Assembly: GCF_014191775.1 (NCBI RefSeq)
Contig: NZ_JACHXA010000004.1
Coordinates: forward strand, 1 to 64,000
DNA length: 64,000 nt
Reading direction: 5' to 3'
Source: Limibacillus halophilus
Lineage (GTDB): Bacteria; Pseudomonadota; Alphaproteobacteria; Kiloniellales; CECT-8803
This document shows, in pieces, positions 34,200 to 43,952 of this stretch. A program made the position numbers and the translations under genes. Below the pieces are notes generated by a model. The model was not told the DNA's origin and searched no databases. It worked only from the letters and a program-made list of their open reading frames with translations. The stretch's first letter is position 1. Each line of letters starts with the position of its first letter.

Positions 34200-35378
34200 A
34201 TGTCCCGCAACAACCGCATCTCTTTCCTCTTGATCGCTCCCTTGCTTGCCCTTGTTATGGCGGGATTTGTTCTGCCGATTGGCTATACGTTGCTGAAGGC
34301 GATCGATAATCCTCAGGTGACGGCGGCTTTGCCACGAACAACGGCTTTGTTGTCGCAGTGGGACGGCCGCACCGTGCCGGACGAGGGTGTCTTCGTCGCC
34401 TTCATGGAAGATATGACAACAAGCCGGGAGAACCGGACGTTTGGTTCAATGACCCGGCGCTTGAACTTCGAGGAGAACGGTGCACGCACCCTTCTTTTGA
34501 GCGCGCGCAGGGCGGCTCCGGAATTGAGTGCGCCCTATTCAGTCAGCCTGCCCGAGAGGGTGCCCGAGTTCGGTGAACCGGGGATTTGGCGCCTCATAAA
34601 GGCTCATTCGAACCCTTTTACCGCCTCTTATCTTTTGCGAGCGCTCGACCTGCGGATTGCATCGAGTGGCCAGATCGTCTCAGTGGATGACGATCAGGCC
34701 ATCTTCCTCGACTTGTTCGAGCGCACATTCGTCATCAGCATCTGGGTGACGGTCTTTTGTGTGCTTTTGGGCTACCCAACAGCCTACTTCATTTCCAGCC
34801 TGTCTGATCGGGCCGCGAGTTACGCGATGCTTTTCGTGTTGATTCCATTTTGGACGTCCATTCTGGTGCGTACAACCGCTTGGTTCATCCTGCTTCAGCG
34901 TGAGGGGCCAGTAAACGCAACGCTCTTGGGTGCCGGGATCGTCAGCGAGCCGGTCGATATGATTTTCACGCGATTTGCCGTCTATGTCGCGATGGTTCAC
35001 GTCCTGTTGCCATTCTTGATTCTGCCGCTCTACAGCGTAATGAAGCGCCAACGCAGCGAGTATCTGAAGGCCGCAGCGTCCCTGGGCGCTCCCCCGTGGC
35101 GGCAGTTCGTCAGCATTTATCTGCCGATGACCATGCCCGGTGTCGCCGCCGGCGCCGTGATCGTATTCATGCTTTCGGTTGGCTTTTACGTGACGCCGGC
35201 ATTGGTCGGCGGGCTCCAGGACCAGATGGTCAGCTATTACATCGCTTTCTTCGCGAACCAGACGATCAATCTGGGAATGGTTGCGGCTCTTGCTTTCCTG
35301 CTGCTTCTTTTCACCGCCATTTCCGTCGCCGTCACGCGCAAGCTCGTTCCTGGGCTTGGCGGCACCATCAAGGCTTGA
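34200..35378 (+). CDS. ABC transporter permease (PotB-like) with a large loop after the first helix
   Basis: A 392-aa membrane protein, longer than the usual 280-310 aa. Helix 1 (about 8-30) is followed by about 145 mostly soluble residues (about 35-180), then five helices with the EAA motif AAASLGAPPWRQFVSIYLPMT (about 295). The inserted loop would lie in the periplasm. The same layout occurs in some alphaproteobacterial polyamine and opine permeases. The ATG at 34200 lies directly after the hairpin. Confidence 0.9.
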   Translation: MSRNNRISFLLIAPLLALVMAGFVLPIGYTLLKAIDNPQVTAALPRTTALLSQWDGRTVPDEGVFVAFMEDMTTSRENRTFGSMTRRLNFEENGARTLLLSARRAAPELSAPYSVSLPERVPEFGEPGIWRLIKAHSNPFTASYLLRALDLRIASSGQIVSVDDDQAIFLDLFERTFVISIWVTVFCVLLGYPTAYFISSLSDRAASYAMLFVLIPFWTSILVRTTAWFILLQREGPVNATLLGAGIVSEPVDMIFTRFAVYVAMVHVLLPFLILPLYSVMKRQRSEYLKAAASLGAPPWRQFVSIYLPMTMPGVAAGAVIVFMLSVGFYVTPALVGGLQDQMVSYYIAFFANQTINLGMVAALAFLLLLFTAISVAVTRKLVPGLGGTIKA

Positions 35379-35392
35379 GGGGGGGCGAGGTC

Positions 35393-36190
35393 ATGATGCG
35401 CTTTGCCGTGCCGATATTCGCAGTTCTTGTACTGCTGTTTCTCGTCTCGCCGATTTTCGTGATTTTCCCGCTGTCGTTCTCCTCCGGTAACATTCTGACC
35501 TTGCCGACGCCCGGCTATTCGCTCCAGTGGTACGAGGATTTCTTTCTCAGCGAGCGGTGGCTTCTGGCGACCAAGAACAGCTTTGTCGTTGGTTTCGCAA
35601 CAATGTTTGCAGCGACGTTGTTGGGGACGCTGGCGGCTTTCGGTATCAATATGGCGAAGTTTCCGGGGAAGCAGATCATCGTCGGTACCCTGGCGTTGCC
35701 GATGGTCGTGCCGTTGATCGTGACCGCCGCCTCCATGTACCTGGCATTCTCACTGGTGGGGCTGGCGAATTCCCTCTGGGGGTTGGTCATCGCACATACG
35801 ATCATAGCGTCGCCCTATGTGGTTATTACCGTGCTGGCGTCATTGCAGACCTTCGACATGAACCTGTTGCGTGCATCGCTATCGCTTGGAGCGCCACCAG
35901 CCCGGGCCTTTTATGAAATCGTGCTGCCGATGATCCTGCCCGGCGTCGTTGCCGGAGCCATCTTCGCCTTCGCTATATCGTTCGACGAGTTGGTGATTGC
36001 CATCTTCATCACCAGCCCCGGTGAGTTCACCTTGCCGCGGCAAATGTTCGCTGGTTTGCGCGAGTTCCTAAGTCCGACGATCACCGCGGCTGCTGTCGTG
36101 ATGGTCGTTCTGTCGTTCATTCTTTTGTTCATTACCGAGACCGTTCGCCGAGCCGGTGAGCGGACGAAGCTGGGCAAGTCACCGTCCTGA
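35393..36190 (+). CDS. ABC transporter permease (PotC-like)
   Basis: The 265-aa protein has six helices, an N-terminal FAVPIFAVLVLLFLVSPIFV helix and the EAA loop RASLSLGAPPARAFYEIVLP (about 160). FSLQWYEDFF-type spacing follows helix 1 (GYSLQWYEDFF). GGGGGGCGAG precedes the ATG at 35393, 14 bp after the previous stop. It pairs with the preceding permease to make the membrane channel. Confidence 0.92.
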   Translation: MMRFAVPIFAVLVLLFLVSPIFVIFPLSFSSGNILTLPTPGYSLQWYEDFFLSERWLLATKNSFVVGFATMFAATLLGTLAAFGINMAKFPGKQIIVGTLALPMVVPLIVTAASMYLAFSLVGLANSLWGLVIAHTIIASPYVVITVLASLQTFDMNLLRASLSLGAPPARAFYEIVLPMILPGVVAGAIFAFAISFDELVIAIFITSPGEFTLPRQMFAGLREFLSPTITAAAVVMVVLSFILLFITETVRRAGERTKLGKSPS

Positions 36191-36200
36191 GGGAGTTTTG

Positions 36201-37298
36201 ATGGTCAAGGCCGAAAATGCGCTCGTCGTTTTTGACGATGTCAGCAAAACCTATGACGGCAAAGTGAAGGTCGTCGAAAACTTGAACCTGGAGATTGCCC
36301 GGGGCGAGTTCCTGACTCTGTTGGGACCATCAGGGTCCGGCAAGACCACGACCTTAATGATGCTGGCCGGCTTTGAAGTGCCGAGTGCGGGTCGAATCCT
36401 ATTTGACGGCACGCCCTTGGTCGACGTTCCTACCTACAAACGCAATTTCGGCATGGTGTTCCAGAACTATGCGCTGTTTCCGCATATGACAGTGGAGGCG
36501 AACCTCGCGTTTCCATTGCGCATGCATAAGTTTCCCCGCGCTGAGATCGCCGAAAGGGTGCGCCAAACGCTGGATATCGTGAAGCTGGGGCACCTGGCGG
36601 ACCGCAAGCCGCAGCAACTCTCCGGTGGCCAGCAGCAGCGCGTGGCCTTGGCGCGCGCTTTGGTCTTCAATCCTCGAATGGTCTTGATGGACGAGCCGCT
36701 GGGCGCGCTGGATAAACAACTGCGCGAGCATATGCAGATTGAAATCAAGAAGATCCATGATGATCTCGGGATCACCATGCTCTATGTGACACATGACCAG
36801 ACGGAAGCGCTGACCATGTCCGACAGGATCGCGGTCTTCAACGAGGGACGCATCCAGCATATTGGCCCTCCGACGGAAGTCTATGACAGGCCGCAGAATG
36901 CCTTCGTCGCTTCGTTTATGGGTGAGAACAATACTTTCCATGGAGAGGTTCTTGAGCGAAACGGCGACGAAGTAACCGTTCGTTGCGACAATGGAGGCGC
37001 TGTTGTGCGTGCGATTGCAAACGAACCGTTACAGCGCGGCGACAGGGTCCAGGTCATGGCGCGCCCGGAACGTATGCATATCGACCGCCAACTGACGGTA
37101 GAGAATGGATTCCAAGCCACGGTGGAAGGTGTCATCTTTCATGGCGACCATCTGCGCTTGAGCTTGCGAGTCGAAGCCCTCGGGCCGATTGTATCGAAGT
37201 TACCTTTCGAGGAATCCCGTCAGTCTTACAGTGCAGGCGACAGCGTGACGGTCGGTTGGGCCGCAGCAGGCATGCTTGCCTTTCGGGCAGAGGCGTAA
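36201..37298 (+). CDS. ABC transporter ATPase (PotA-like)
   Basis: The 365-aa ATPase has Walker A GPSGSGKTT, Q-loop FQNYALFPHM, signature LSGGQQQRVALARAL, Walker B VLMDEPLGALDK and switch His (VTHDQTEA). A C-terminal TOBE domain (about 280-365) is present, as in the polyamine and iron families. The ATG at 36201 follows GGGAG and lies 10 bp after the permease stop. It is the last gene of the importer operon. The spacer to 37425 holds no evident gene. Confidence 0.95.
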   Translation: MVKAENALVVFDDVSKTYDGKVKVVENLNLEIARGEFLTLLGPSGSGKTTTLMMLAGFEVPSAGRILFDGTPLVDVPTYKRNFGMVFQNYALFPHMTVEANLAFPLRMHKFPRAEIAERVRQTLDIVKLGHLADRKPQQLSGGQQQRVALARALVFNPRMVLMDEPLGALDKQLREHMQIEIKKIHDDLGITMLYVTHDQTEALTMSDRIAVFNEGRIQHIGPPTEVYDRPQNAFVASFMGENNTFHGEVLERNGDEVTVRCDNGGAVVRAIANEPLQRGDRVQVMARPERMHIDRQLTVENGFQATVEGVIFHGDHLRLSLRVEALGPIVSKLPFEESRQSYSAGDSVTVGWAAAGMLAFRAEA

Positions 37299-37425
37299 AG
37301 ACACGATTGGATAGGCTCTTAGCCACCGACCTGCCGAGCGCTTGAAGATTCGCACAAGGTAAAACCCGTCGCTCATGCTTATATGATAGACTGTGACCTT
37401 GACGAGCCAGATGTTGGCTTGAAAG

Positions 37426-38550
37426 TTGTCTCTGTTAGTGGTTTTGCCCTCGCACGAGGGCTCGGTATGGGTTGTGAATAGCAAATCCCCACTTGTTGGA
37501 ATTGAGCCCTGCGATTCGAGCGCTAAGGCGCCGTCGCCTTTGAAGATCGAGCCTGGCGCCGATTTGCGGGCGTTGACCGCGCCCTACGGAACGCCAAAGG
37601 TTGTGCGGAGCATTAGCCAGATAGCGAGCTCTTTTGGCGGATTCTTTATCGTATGCGTGGCGATGTATCTTGCATATGGCTGGTTCTTTTGGCTTGTCCC
37701 TGCGTTAGCCGTTGTCGCAGCCGGGTTCCTGGTAAGAATCTTCATTATCCAACATGACTGCGGTCATGGTTCTTTCTTCAAATCCAGGCGTGCCAACTCT
37801 TTCGTTGGTGTTTGCTGCAGTCTGGTGACCCTGGCTCCCTACGCAAGCTGGCGCCGCCAGCATGCTGGTCATCACGGTATCTGGAACGACCTCGACAGGC
37901 GCCAAAGCGGTGCCGATATCTACTCGTCCTGTATCACGGTGGCCGAATACGAGGCGCTCAACAGGCATCAAAGGTGGCTCTATCGCCTTGGGCGGCACCC
38001 GATCGTATCCAACATTCTTCTGCCGCCATTTGTCTTTATCCTGCTTTACAGGGTTCCCTTTGATACTGCGAAATCCTGGCGACGGGAGAGGCGAGGGGTC
38101 TTCATCACAGACATTGCCCTGGTTGCGGTGGTGCTGGTGTTGGGATTGCTGATCGGATTTGAGCGCGTTGCAGCCGTCCAATTGCCGATAATGGTGATTG
38201 CCTCCATCATTGGTGTCTGGCTGTTTTCGGTACAGCATCGCTTCGAGCAGAGCTACTGGGTGCGGCATGATGAATGGAACTTCAACCAGGCGGCGCTTCT
38301 AGGTTCATCCCACCTGAAGCTGCCGCGCCCGCTACAGTGGTTTACCGGAAACATCGGATTCCATCATGTGCACCACCTCAATCCGCACATTCCGAACTAC
38401 CGGCTGCAGGAATGTCACGATGCCAACCCTGTTATGAGCGAGGCCCCGGTTCTTACGTTCTGGAGTGGTTTACGTCAGGGGCGTTTTGCGCTGTGGGACG
38501 AGCATTTGAGGCGCATGGTGCCATTCAGGCGCACGTCAGGAGCGGCGTAG
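37426..38550 (+). CDS. Membrane fatty acid desaturase
   Basis: This product of up to 374 aa has the three histidine boxes of membrane di-iron desaturases: HDCGHGS (about 110), HAGHHG (about 145) and HHVHHLNPHIPNY (about 320). There are about four hydrophobic helices (70-105 and 195-265). It introduces a double bond in acyl lipids at the inner membrane. The start is uncertain: TTG at 37426 is the longest, and GTG at 37474 removes 16 residues that are not conserved-looking. It is a single-gene unit. Confidence 0.9.
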   Translation: MSLLVVLPSHEGSVWVVNSKSPLVGIEPCDSSAKAPSPLKIEPGADLRALTAPYGTPKVVRSISQIASSFGGFFIVCVAMYLAYGWFFWLVPALAVVAAGFLVRIFIIQHDCGHGSFFKSRRANSFVGVCCSLVTLAPYASWRRQHAGHHGIWNDLDRRQSGADIYSSCITVAEYEALNRHQRWLYRLGRHPIVSNILLPPFVFILLYRVPFDTAKSWRRERRGVFITDIALVAVVLVLGLLIGFERVAAVQLPIMVIASIIGVWLFSVQHRFEQSYWVRHDEWNFNQAALLGSSHLKLPRPLQWFTGNIGFHHVHHLNPHIPNYRLQECHDANPVMSEAPVLTFWSGLRQGRFALWDEHLRRMVPFRRTSGAA

Positions 38551-38605
38551 TCTCAGCTATTCCTGGACGCGCGCCTATATCATCGCCCGCTCTTATGGAC
38601 GCCGA

Positions 38606-38881
38606 TCAGTTGTGTTCGGTTGTTGGATCGATGATCCGTAAGATTGGCGTGATCTTGGTTGCGGGAAACCCGGAAAGCTTGGAGTGCTCGTGAATTGCCG
38701 CTTCATCTTCGGCGAGATAAACGCAAAAAGTTTTGTTCCCCGCCACGTAAGAATATTGCCATTGAATCTTTGGTTTGAGTTGGCGCAGCGCTTCATTGGA
38801 TTTGCTTGCAGCACCTTGAAGCTGCTCGCGTTTGAAAGTGCCAACCTCAGGGATTTCACGCTCTATCATGAACATATGCAT
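38606..38881 (-). CDS. DUF4242 / SCO4226-like small protein
   Basis: The 91-aa product matches the DUF4242 pattern from memory: MFMIEREIPEVG at the start, EALRQLKPKIQWQYSYV in the middle, CVYLAEDEAAIHEHS, then GFPATKI and a final IDPTT. This is a ferredoxin-like fold, and a nickel-binding role was proposed for a Streptomyces member. Function here is unknown. It is convergent with the desaturase gene. The region 38882-39088 upstream has no gene. Confidence 0.85.
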   Translation of the reverse strand: MHMFMIEREIPEVGTFKREQLQGAASKSNEALRQLKPKIQWQYSYVAGNKTFCVYLAEDEAAIHEHSKLSGFPATKITPILRIIDPTTEHN

Positions 38882-39088
38882 TGTTCAGATTCCTTGTTAC
38901 AGGCCGAGTTGAAGGAAAAAATATAGACGAAAAAAAACCCGCCCCCAAACAATATCAAATGAGAAACCGCAGGGCCGACACGGGTACGAGAAATCGAGCC
39001 GAAGAAAAACTAGGCTTTGTTCTGATTACTGTCCATGAATGTTTTCGAGCGTAGCACATGACCTGTAGAGGGCAACCAACCTGACGCA

Positions 39089-39388
39089 TCAGAAAAATAG
39101 CTTGCGAGCAATTCTTGCCTTGCAGTGAAACCAGCCTCCATTGCGCTCCTCAAAATAACGCTGACCGAGTATCCCGGTTTCGGTTCTGGTTTCGATAGGC
39201 GGATTAAAGCTGGCGATGTCTTCCGGCGGAATCAAAACGCAAACAGGCAAGAGAAACCAGGCGAGACTGGCAGTGAAGGCGAAGCAAGCCAGGACCGGCG
39301 CTATCCAGCGGCGTCGACGGAAAAAGGAGTAGGACAAGGCAAGTGCGGTCAGCCCAATGACGGTACTTAGGATAATTGCAAACCCCAA
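39089..39388 (-). CDS. Small membrane protein of unknown function
   Basis: A 99-aa protein with two hydrophobic helices (about 3-22 and 29-52) separated by a basic FFRRRRW loop, which by the positive-inside rule lies in the cytoplasm. The C-terminal half is soluble and outside. No family was recognised. It follows the 350-aa membrane protein gene by 41 bp and is probably cotranscribed. Confidence 0.6.
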   Translation of the reverse strand: MGFAIILSTVIGLTALALSYSFFRRRRWIAPVLACFAFTASLAWFLLPVCVLIPPEDIASFNPPIETRTETGILGQRYFEERNGGWFHCKARIARKLFF

Positions 39389-39429
39389 CCGCGGCTCCTC
39401 CTGTTTTTAATGTTCGAGCGTTCCCCGGT

Positions 39430-40482
39430 TTAGTCATCCAGGCAGTAACAGGTCCTGAAGGCCGTGTGAGAGTCGGGCCCGGGCGCACACAGGCGGTAAC
39501 CGGCCGCCGCCAAGCCTTTTGGTTCCAGGCGCTTTTGGATTTCGGCCCACTCCGTGGGTTTGCCCTGTAGGATGCTCTCGTGTCGCAAAATCGCATCAAG
39601 CTTGCTGCTGAGATCGGCAGTCATGTCGTAGGCGCCGGCGGCTATCCATAACGCCGAGAGGTTCGATCCGAGGTTGTAGATAGGATCAGTGACAGGCGAA
39701 TAGTTTTTTGAGGCGCAGCCCATCTCCGGCTTTTGGTCCGCGGTGCAAAGCGCAATGCCATAGCTTCTACTGTTGAGGCAAATTTGCTTGGGGTCGGGAA
39801 GATAGTCCACGGTTCCCGGAAGCAGAGCATAGGCAAGCGGCGTTACTTCGGTTTCGGAAAAGCGGCGGGATGACAGCCACTTTTCGTTCGGGCTCTCGGC
39901 CACCGGGTTCTCGAAGACTTTCTGGAAGAGCACCGACTTTAATAGCGTGAGGTTGCCAAGGGGGCGGTCGAGATAGTTGTTCTTCAGGTACCCGCTGCCG
40001 CTCGTCTGGCTGGCGGAAAGCTTTTCTCTTGAGACGCTCAGCTCCGGTCCCATTCTGATTTCAGGGGACAGGATCAAGGCTTTGATTCCGGCAGCGTGAT
40101 GCAGCTCTAGCGTTACTTCCAGGCCGATCGGGCCATCAAACCCGGGCCATAGGATCGGCGTTTCCTTGTAGTTCCTGATCTCCACCGTATCTGCAAGGCG
40201 CCAGCCCTCGTATCGTGCGAGCAGAAGTGACACCATTGCGCTGCCATGCGCGATCAAGGGGATGGAAAGGATGAGCCAACCGATCATCGCCTTGGCCAAG
40301 GATCGACCCACAGCCAGCCACCAGCCAAGCCCAAGGAGCAAGGCCACGCCAACCATCCCTGCGAGAATCGGCATGTCGCCCCATGACGAACCCTCTTTTA
40401 CGAAGGGTATTATCAGGACGAGGCCCAGCGCGGAAACGCAGCCGATCAGGAGTAAGAAGATTACGCGCAAAAGGATCGCCAA
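39430..40482 (-). CDS. Unknown membrane protein with periplasmic domain
   Basis: This 350-aa protein has three transmembrane helices in the first 90 residues (about 5-26, 38-60, 65-88). A soluble domain of about 260 residues follows and must lie outside the cytoplasmic membrane. It has seven cysteines in the C-terminal half (ICLNSRS, LCTADQ, GCASK, RLCAPG, CYCLDD), suggesting disulfides. No family was recognised. Together with the small membrane protein it forms a two-gene unit. Confidence 0.7.
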   Translation of the reverse strand: MAILLRVIFLLLIGCVSALGLVLIIPFVKEGSSWGDMPILAGMVGVALLLGLGWWLAVGRSLAKAMIGWLILSIPLIAHGSAMVSLLLARYEGWRLADTVEIRNYKETPILWPGFDGPIGLEVTLELHHAAGIKALILSPEIRMGPELSVSREKLSASQTSGSGYLKNNYLDRPLGNLTLLKSVLFQKVFENPVAESPNEKWLSSRRFSETEVTPLAYALLPGTVDYLPDPKQICLNSRSYGIALCTADQKPEMGCASKNYSPVTDPIYNLGSNLSALWIAAGAYDMTADLSSKLDAILRHESILQGKPTEWAEIQKRLEPKGLAAAGYRLCAPGPDSHTAFRTCYCLDD

Positions 40483-40587
40483 GCCGCACCTCGATCCACA
40501 AATCCAGCAGGAATGCCAGCCTCCTCAAGCGTCGAGGAAAGGACAGGAATCTTGATTTACTCCGTTCGACTATACCAGCTGCAGCGA

Positions 40588-41430
40588 TCACCGGAACAGC
40601 AGGACTGGAATCAGGCAGCTTCGCATCATCACCGTCGTGGTACTGCCCAGAATGAGGCTCCGAAGGGGAGAGTGCCCATAGGCACCCATCACCAACAGGC
40701 CAATGTCTTGCTCACTGACATAGCGTCGGATGATCTCTTCCTTAGCGCCGCTTATCCGGCGAATGACCGCCGAGGGGAGGCGCTCGGCAGCCCAAGATAG
40801 GTCCACCTGGTTGGTCGACTCAGCAGTGCTTGCCATCACTACATGGCACTCCAGTCCTTTTGCAAGCGGGGAAGCGGCCATGAACTCTACCGCCTTGCGT
40901 GCGCTGGGGCCGCCGTCAAAAGCGACCAATGCCTTTTTCGGTTCGGTGAAGGCCCGCGAGGCTACCAGCACCGGGCGCGTGCTCTCCCGCGCAACGCGCT
41001 CCACCTTGCTGCCCAGATGCCCCTTGGCAAAGTTCGCTGAGGCACCGCGCTTGCCGATCACGATAATATCGGCGTCGCTTTCGCGCTCGATTACCGTTTC
41101 CACGATCCCGCCATGGCGCTGGAGCGTCGCGATCCGGGTCAGTCCCTTGGCGCGGATACGTTCTTCGGCGGCCTGGAGTAACAGGCGGCCGCGTTCGCGC
41201 GCCAATCGGGCTTCCGCCTCGTCAATTGAAACCAGTTCTTCCAGAAGCGCGCTCTTGGCGCCCAAGCCGACGGCCCCGCTGAGATCATGACGCGCGGCGA
41301 CAGCGTCATTGCGTTGAATGACGTGAAGAAGTTCGATAGCAGCCGCAAGCCGTGCAGCAGCCCAGGCCGTGTGATCGCTAACACTGTCCGCATAGAGTGA
41401 ATCATCGATACAGGCGAGTATCTTTTTCAT
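40588..41430 (-). CDS. Universal stress protein with two UspA domains
   Basis: The 280-aa product has two tandem UspA units. The first starts MKKILACIDDSLYADS and carries the ATP-loop style IIVIGKRGASANFAKGHLGS. The second starts PKKALVAFDGGPSARKA and ends GLLVMGAYGHSPLRSLILGS with GSTTTVMMRS. The G-2x-G-9x-G pattern implies nucleotide binding. The gene starts after the SulP gene's stop, overlapping region and same strand, a pairing seen with sulfate/bicarbonate transporters. Confidence 0.92.
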   Translation of the reverse strand: MKKILACIDDSLYADSVSDHTAWAAARLAAAIELLHVIQRNDAVAARHDLSGAVGLGAKSALLEELVSIDEAEARLARERGRLLLQAAEERIRAKGLTRIATLQRHGGIVETVIERESDADIIVIGKRGASANFAKGHLGSKVERVARESTRPVLVASRAFTEPKKALVAFDGGPSARKAVEFMAASPLAKGLECHVVMASTAESTNQVDLSWAAERLPSAVIRRISGAKEEIIRRYVSEQDIGLLVMGAYGHSPLRSLILGSTTTVMMRSCLIPVLLFR

Positions 41431-41443
41431 GTCCGGCATCCCA

Positions 41444-42928
41444 TCAGTGGCTCGCGAATTCATCGACTGCACCCGGCTTTTCATACAAGGAGAAACGGTC
41501 GATCATTGCAGCGCTTGCTTCTGTAACGCCGACCAGTTTGACTGTGGTGCCCTCGCGGCGGAATTTCATGACAACCCTGTCCAGCGCCGCAATGGCGGAG
41601 ATGTCCCAGAAGTGTGCCTGACTGACATCGATGACGACAGCGTCTAGGACTTCCTTGAAGTCGAAGGCACTGGCGAAGCGGTCAACCGAAGCAAAAAATA
41701 CCTGGCCAGATACCCGGTATCGACGGGTGAGGCCACCAGGAAGAAGTGCCGACTGGATCGCGAAAAGCCGACGGACCTTGCTGGCAAAAAAGATGCCGCT
41801 CAGCAACACGCCGGCCAAGACGCCTTGCGCCAGGTTATGGGTCCACACCACGACAACGACGGTAGCTATCATGACGACGGACGAATGCCAGGGGTGGGTC
41901 CGTAGATCCTTGATCGAAGACCAACTGAAAGTCCCGATGGACACCATGATCATCACCGCGACGAGGGCAGGCATGGGAATTTGAGCCACCAATGGTCCCA
42001 ATACGACGATGAGAAACAGCAGGAATACGCCCGCGACAAAAGTAGAAAGGCGCGTGAAACCTCCTGATTTAACGTTGATCACAGACTGGCCGATCATTGC
42101 GCAACCGCCCATGCCGCCCAAGAAGCCCGTGAAAAAATTGGCCACACCCTGGCCCATTGCCTCACGCTGCTTATTGCTGGGTGTATCGGTCAGATCATCG
42201 ACAATCTGCGCGGTCAGCATCGATTCCAGCAGGCCAACAGCCGCCATCGTGATCGAGTAGGGGAGAATGATCTGCAGGGTCTCCAATGTCAGGGGAACAT
42301 TTGGGAGCAGCAAGTAAGGAATGGACGTCGGAAGCTCACCCATATCGCCCACCCGGTTGACCGGGAGATCTAGCCAGATGACCAGGGCCGACAGGATGAC
42401 GATGGCGATCAGGGGTGAGGGAACGGCTTTGCTGATCCGGGGAACGCCGTAGATGATGCCCAAGCCGCCAGCCACCAGCACGTAGGTTACCCAGGTCACG
42501 TCGGTGAGTTCCGGCAACTGCGCTAGAAAGATCAAAATGGCCAGCGCGTTGACGAACCCGGTGATGACAGATCGCGAGACGAACAGCATCAATCGGTCGA
42601 CCTTCAGCAAGCCGGCGCCGATTTGCAGCAGGCCCATCAAGATCGTGGCGGCGAATAGATAGTCGACACCATGGTCGCGCACCAACGGGCCTATCAAAAC
42701 GGCGATAGCGGCAGTTGCTGCGGAGATCATCCCGGGACGCCCGCCTACCAGCGCGGCGATCACTGCAATCGAGAAGGACGCATAGAGTCCGACGCGCGGA
42801 TCGACACCGGCAATAATTGAAAAGCCAATGGCCTCTGGAATCAAGGCGAGGGCGACGACCAGCCCAGCGAGGATATCGCCGCGCGGATTAGATAGCCAAT
42901 CGCGGCGAAGCGTAGCTGCGGTTTTCAT
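41444..42928 (-). CDS. SulP-family anion transporter with STAS domain (bicarbonate/sulfate type)
   Basis: A 494-aa transporter with 10-12 hydrophobic segments. The SulP N-terminal signature is [34 protein letters not shown] (split here: residues about 16-49). A STAS domain fills the last 110 residues ([19 protein letters not shown]). Ion specificity is unknown; related proteins in marine bacteria move bicarbonate or sulfate. The start at 42928 ([14 protein letters not shown]) matches the family's N-terminus; a longer frame to 43057 is not needed. The universal stress gene follows. Confidence 0.92.
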   Translation of the reverse strand: MKTAATLRRDWLSNPRGDILAGLVVALALIPEAIGFSIIAGVDPRVGLYASFSIAVIAALVGGRPGMISAATAAIAVLIGPLVRDHGVDYLFAATILMGLLQIGAGLLKVDRLMLFVSRSVITGFVNALAILIFLAQLPELTDVTWVTYVLVAGGLGIIYGVPRISKAVPSPLIAIVILSALVIWLDLPVNRVGDMGELPTSIPYLLLPNVPLTLETLQIILPYSITMAAVGLLESMLTAQIVDDLTDTPSNKQREAMGQGVANFFTGFLGGMGGCAMIGQSVINVKSGGFTRLSTFVAGVFLLFLIVVLGPLVAQIPMPALVAVMIMVSIGTFSWSSIKDLRTHPWHSSVVMIATVVVVVWTHNLAQGVLAGVLLSGIFFASKVRRLFAIQSALLPGGLTRRYRVSGQVFFASVDRFASAFDFKEVLDAVVIDVSQAHFWDISAIAALDRVVMKFRREGTTVKLVGVTEASAAMIDRFSLYEKPGAVDEFASH

Positions 42929-43301
42929 CAATAGTTTGTTGCCTGCAACGGAAAGGTAAAATGGCCTCCCGGCAAAGGCGATTACCAATGCGGGAACCAT
43001 AAAGGGTGTGAGGGGCTTGTGCCCAACACGCAATCGAAGCAGGCAGTCCGTAGACAATCAGGCGTTATATTGCAAGTGCGAAGAGATTATTGTGGTGGCA
43101 TGGCGGCTATGCTCCTTGCAGCAGGCCCTGTCCGATGAAGGTCGTTTCGATGTTTCGAATATTTGCGACATACCAGGGGACGACCTGCTTGCGCTCGCTT
43201 CAATCTGCCTGATCCCCCAGGGAGCGATTGATACTATTGGTGTATCACTGCAGGACTCGCTGAAGCGTTACGCAGGCAGGTCGACCGTGCCTACCGAAGG
43301 A

Positions 43302-43868
43302 TCAAGCGGCTTTCGCCCACTTCGGCAGGAATTGCGAAAACTGCTCGTTGACAGGTGGTTTGGCCACGTGATTGGCGTAGTTGGTGAGGGTTTTCACCGC
43401 TACGCCGAGAATGACATCAAGAACGTTGGCTTTTGTGTAGCCGGCGGCAAAGAAAGTATTGATGTCCGTATCGTCTGCCCAACCGCGTTTGTCGGTCAAT
43501 GTCTCGGCAAATCGACGGAGCGTTTCCAGCTTCGTATCGTCCAGCGGGGCGCCCTCTTGAAGGTTCTCAATATCGTCGGCGCTCAAGCCGTTCATGCTGG
43601 CCAGCATGCTGTGGGCCGCTGTGCAGTACTCGCACCTATTCTTGACGGAGACCGCCAGCATAACGACCTGCCGTTCGGCTTGTGTAAGTCCGATGTCATC
43701 GGAATCATAGGCGCCGAGTAGGCCAAGGAGACCGTTCATGGTTCCCGGGGCCTCTGCGAAGACAGCAGCCAAGTTTGGTACGAAACCATACTTCAGCTTG
43801 ATCTGCTCCAAGGTTGCCCGGGAAGCTTCGGGTGCTGTCTCGAGGGTGTGAATGGCAAAGCGCGACAT
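43302..43868 (-). CDS. AhpD-like (carboxymuconolactone decarboxylase family) protein
   Basis: This 188-aa all-helical protein has the active-site CEYCTAAHS (two Cys and a downstream His) of AhpD-type peroxidase partners, preceded by QAERQVVMLAVSVKNR. It probably acts as a disulfide reductase or peroxidase. The ATG at 43868 has GAGG upstream. It is divergent from a TetR gene with matched inverted sites between them, so TetR control is likely. The region 43058-43301 holds no gene. Confidence 0.9.
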   Translation of the reverse strand: MSRFAIHTLETAPEASRATLEQIKLKYGFVPNLAAVFAEAPGTMNGLLGLLGAYDSDDIGLTQAERQVVMLAVSVKNRCEYCTAAHSMLASMNGLSADDIENLQEGAPLDDTKLETLRRFAETLTDKRGWADDTDINTFFAAGYTKANVLDVILGVAVKTLTNYANHVAKPPVNEQFSQFLPKWAKAA

Positions 43869-43952
43869 TAGAAACCTCATAAGTGATTTGGAAACATATT
43901 ATGTGCAAAGATGTCTAAAAATAAAAGCCGGTCAAGACTATTTTTACTCATA

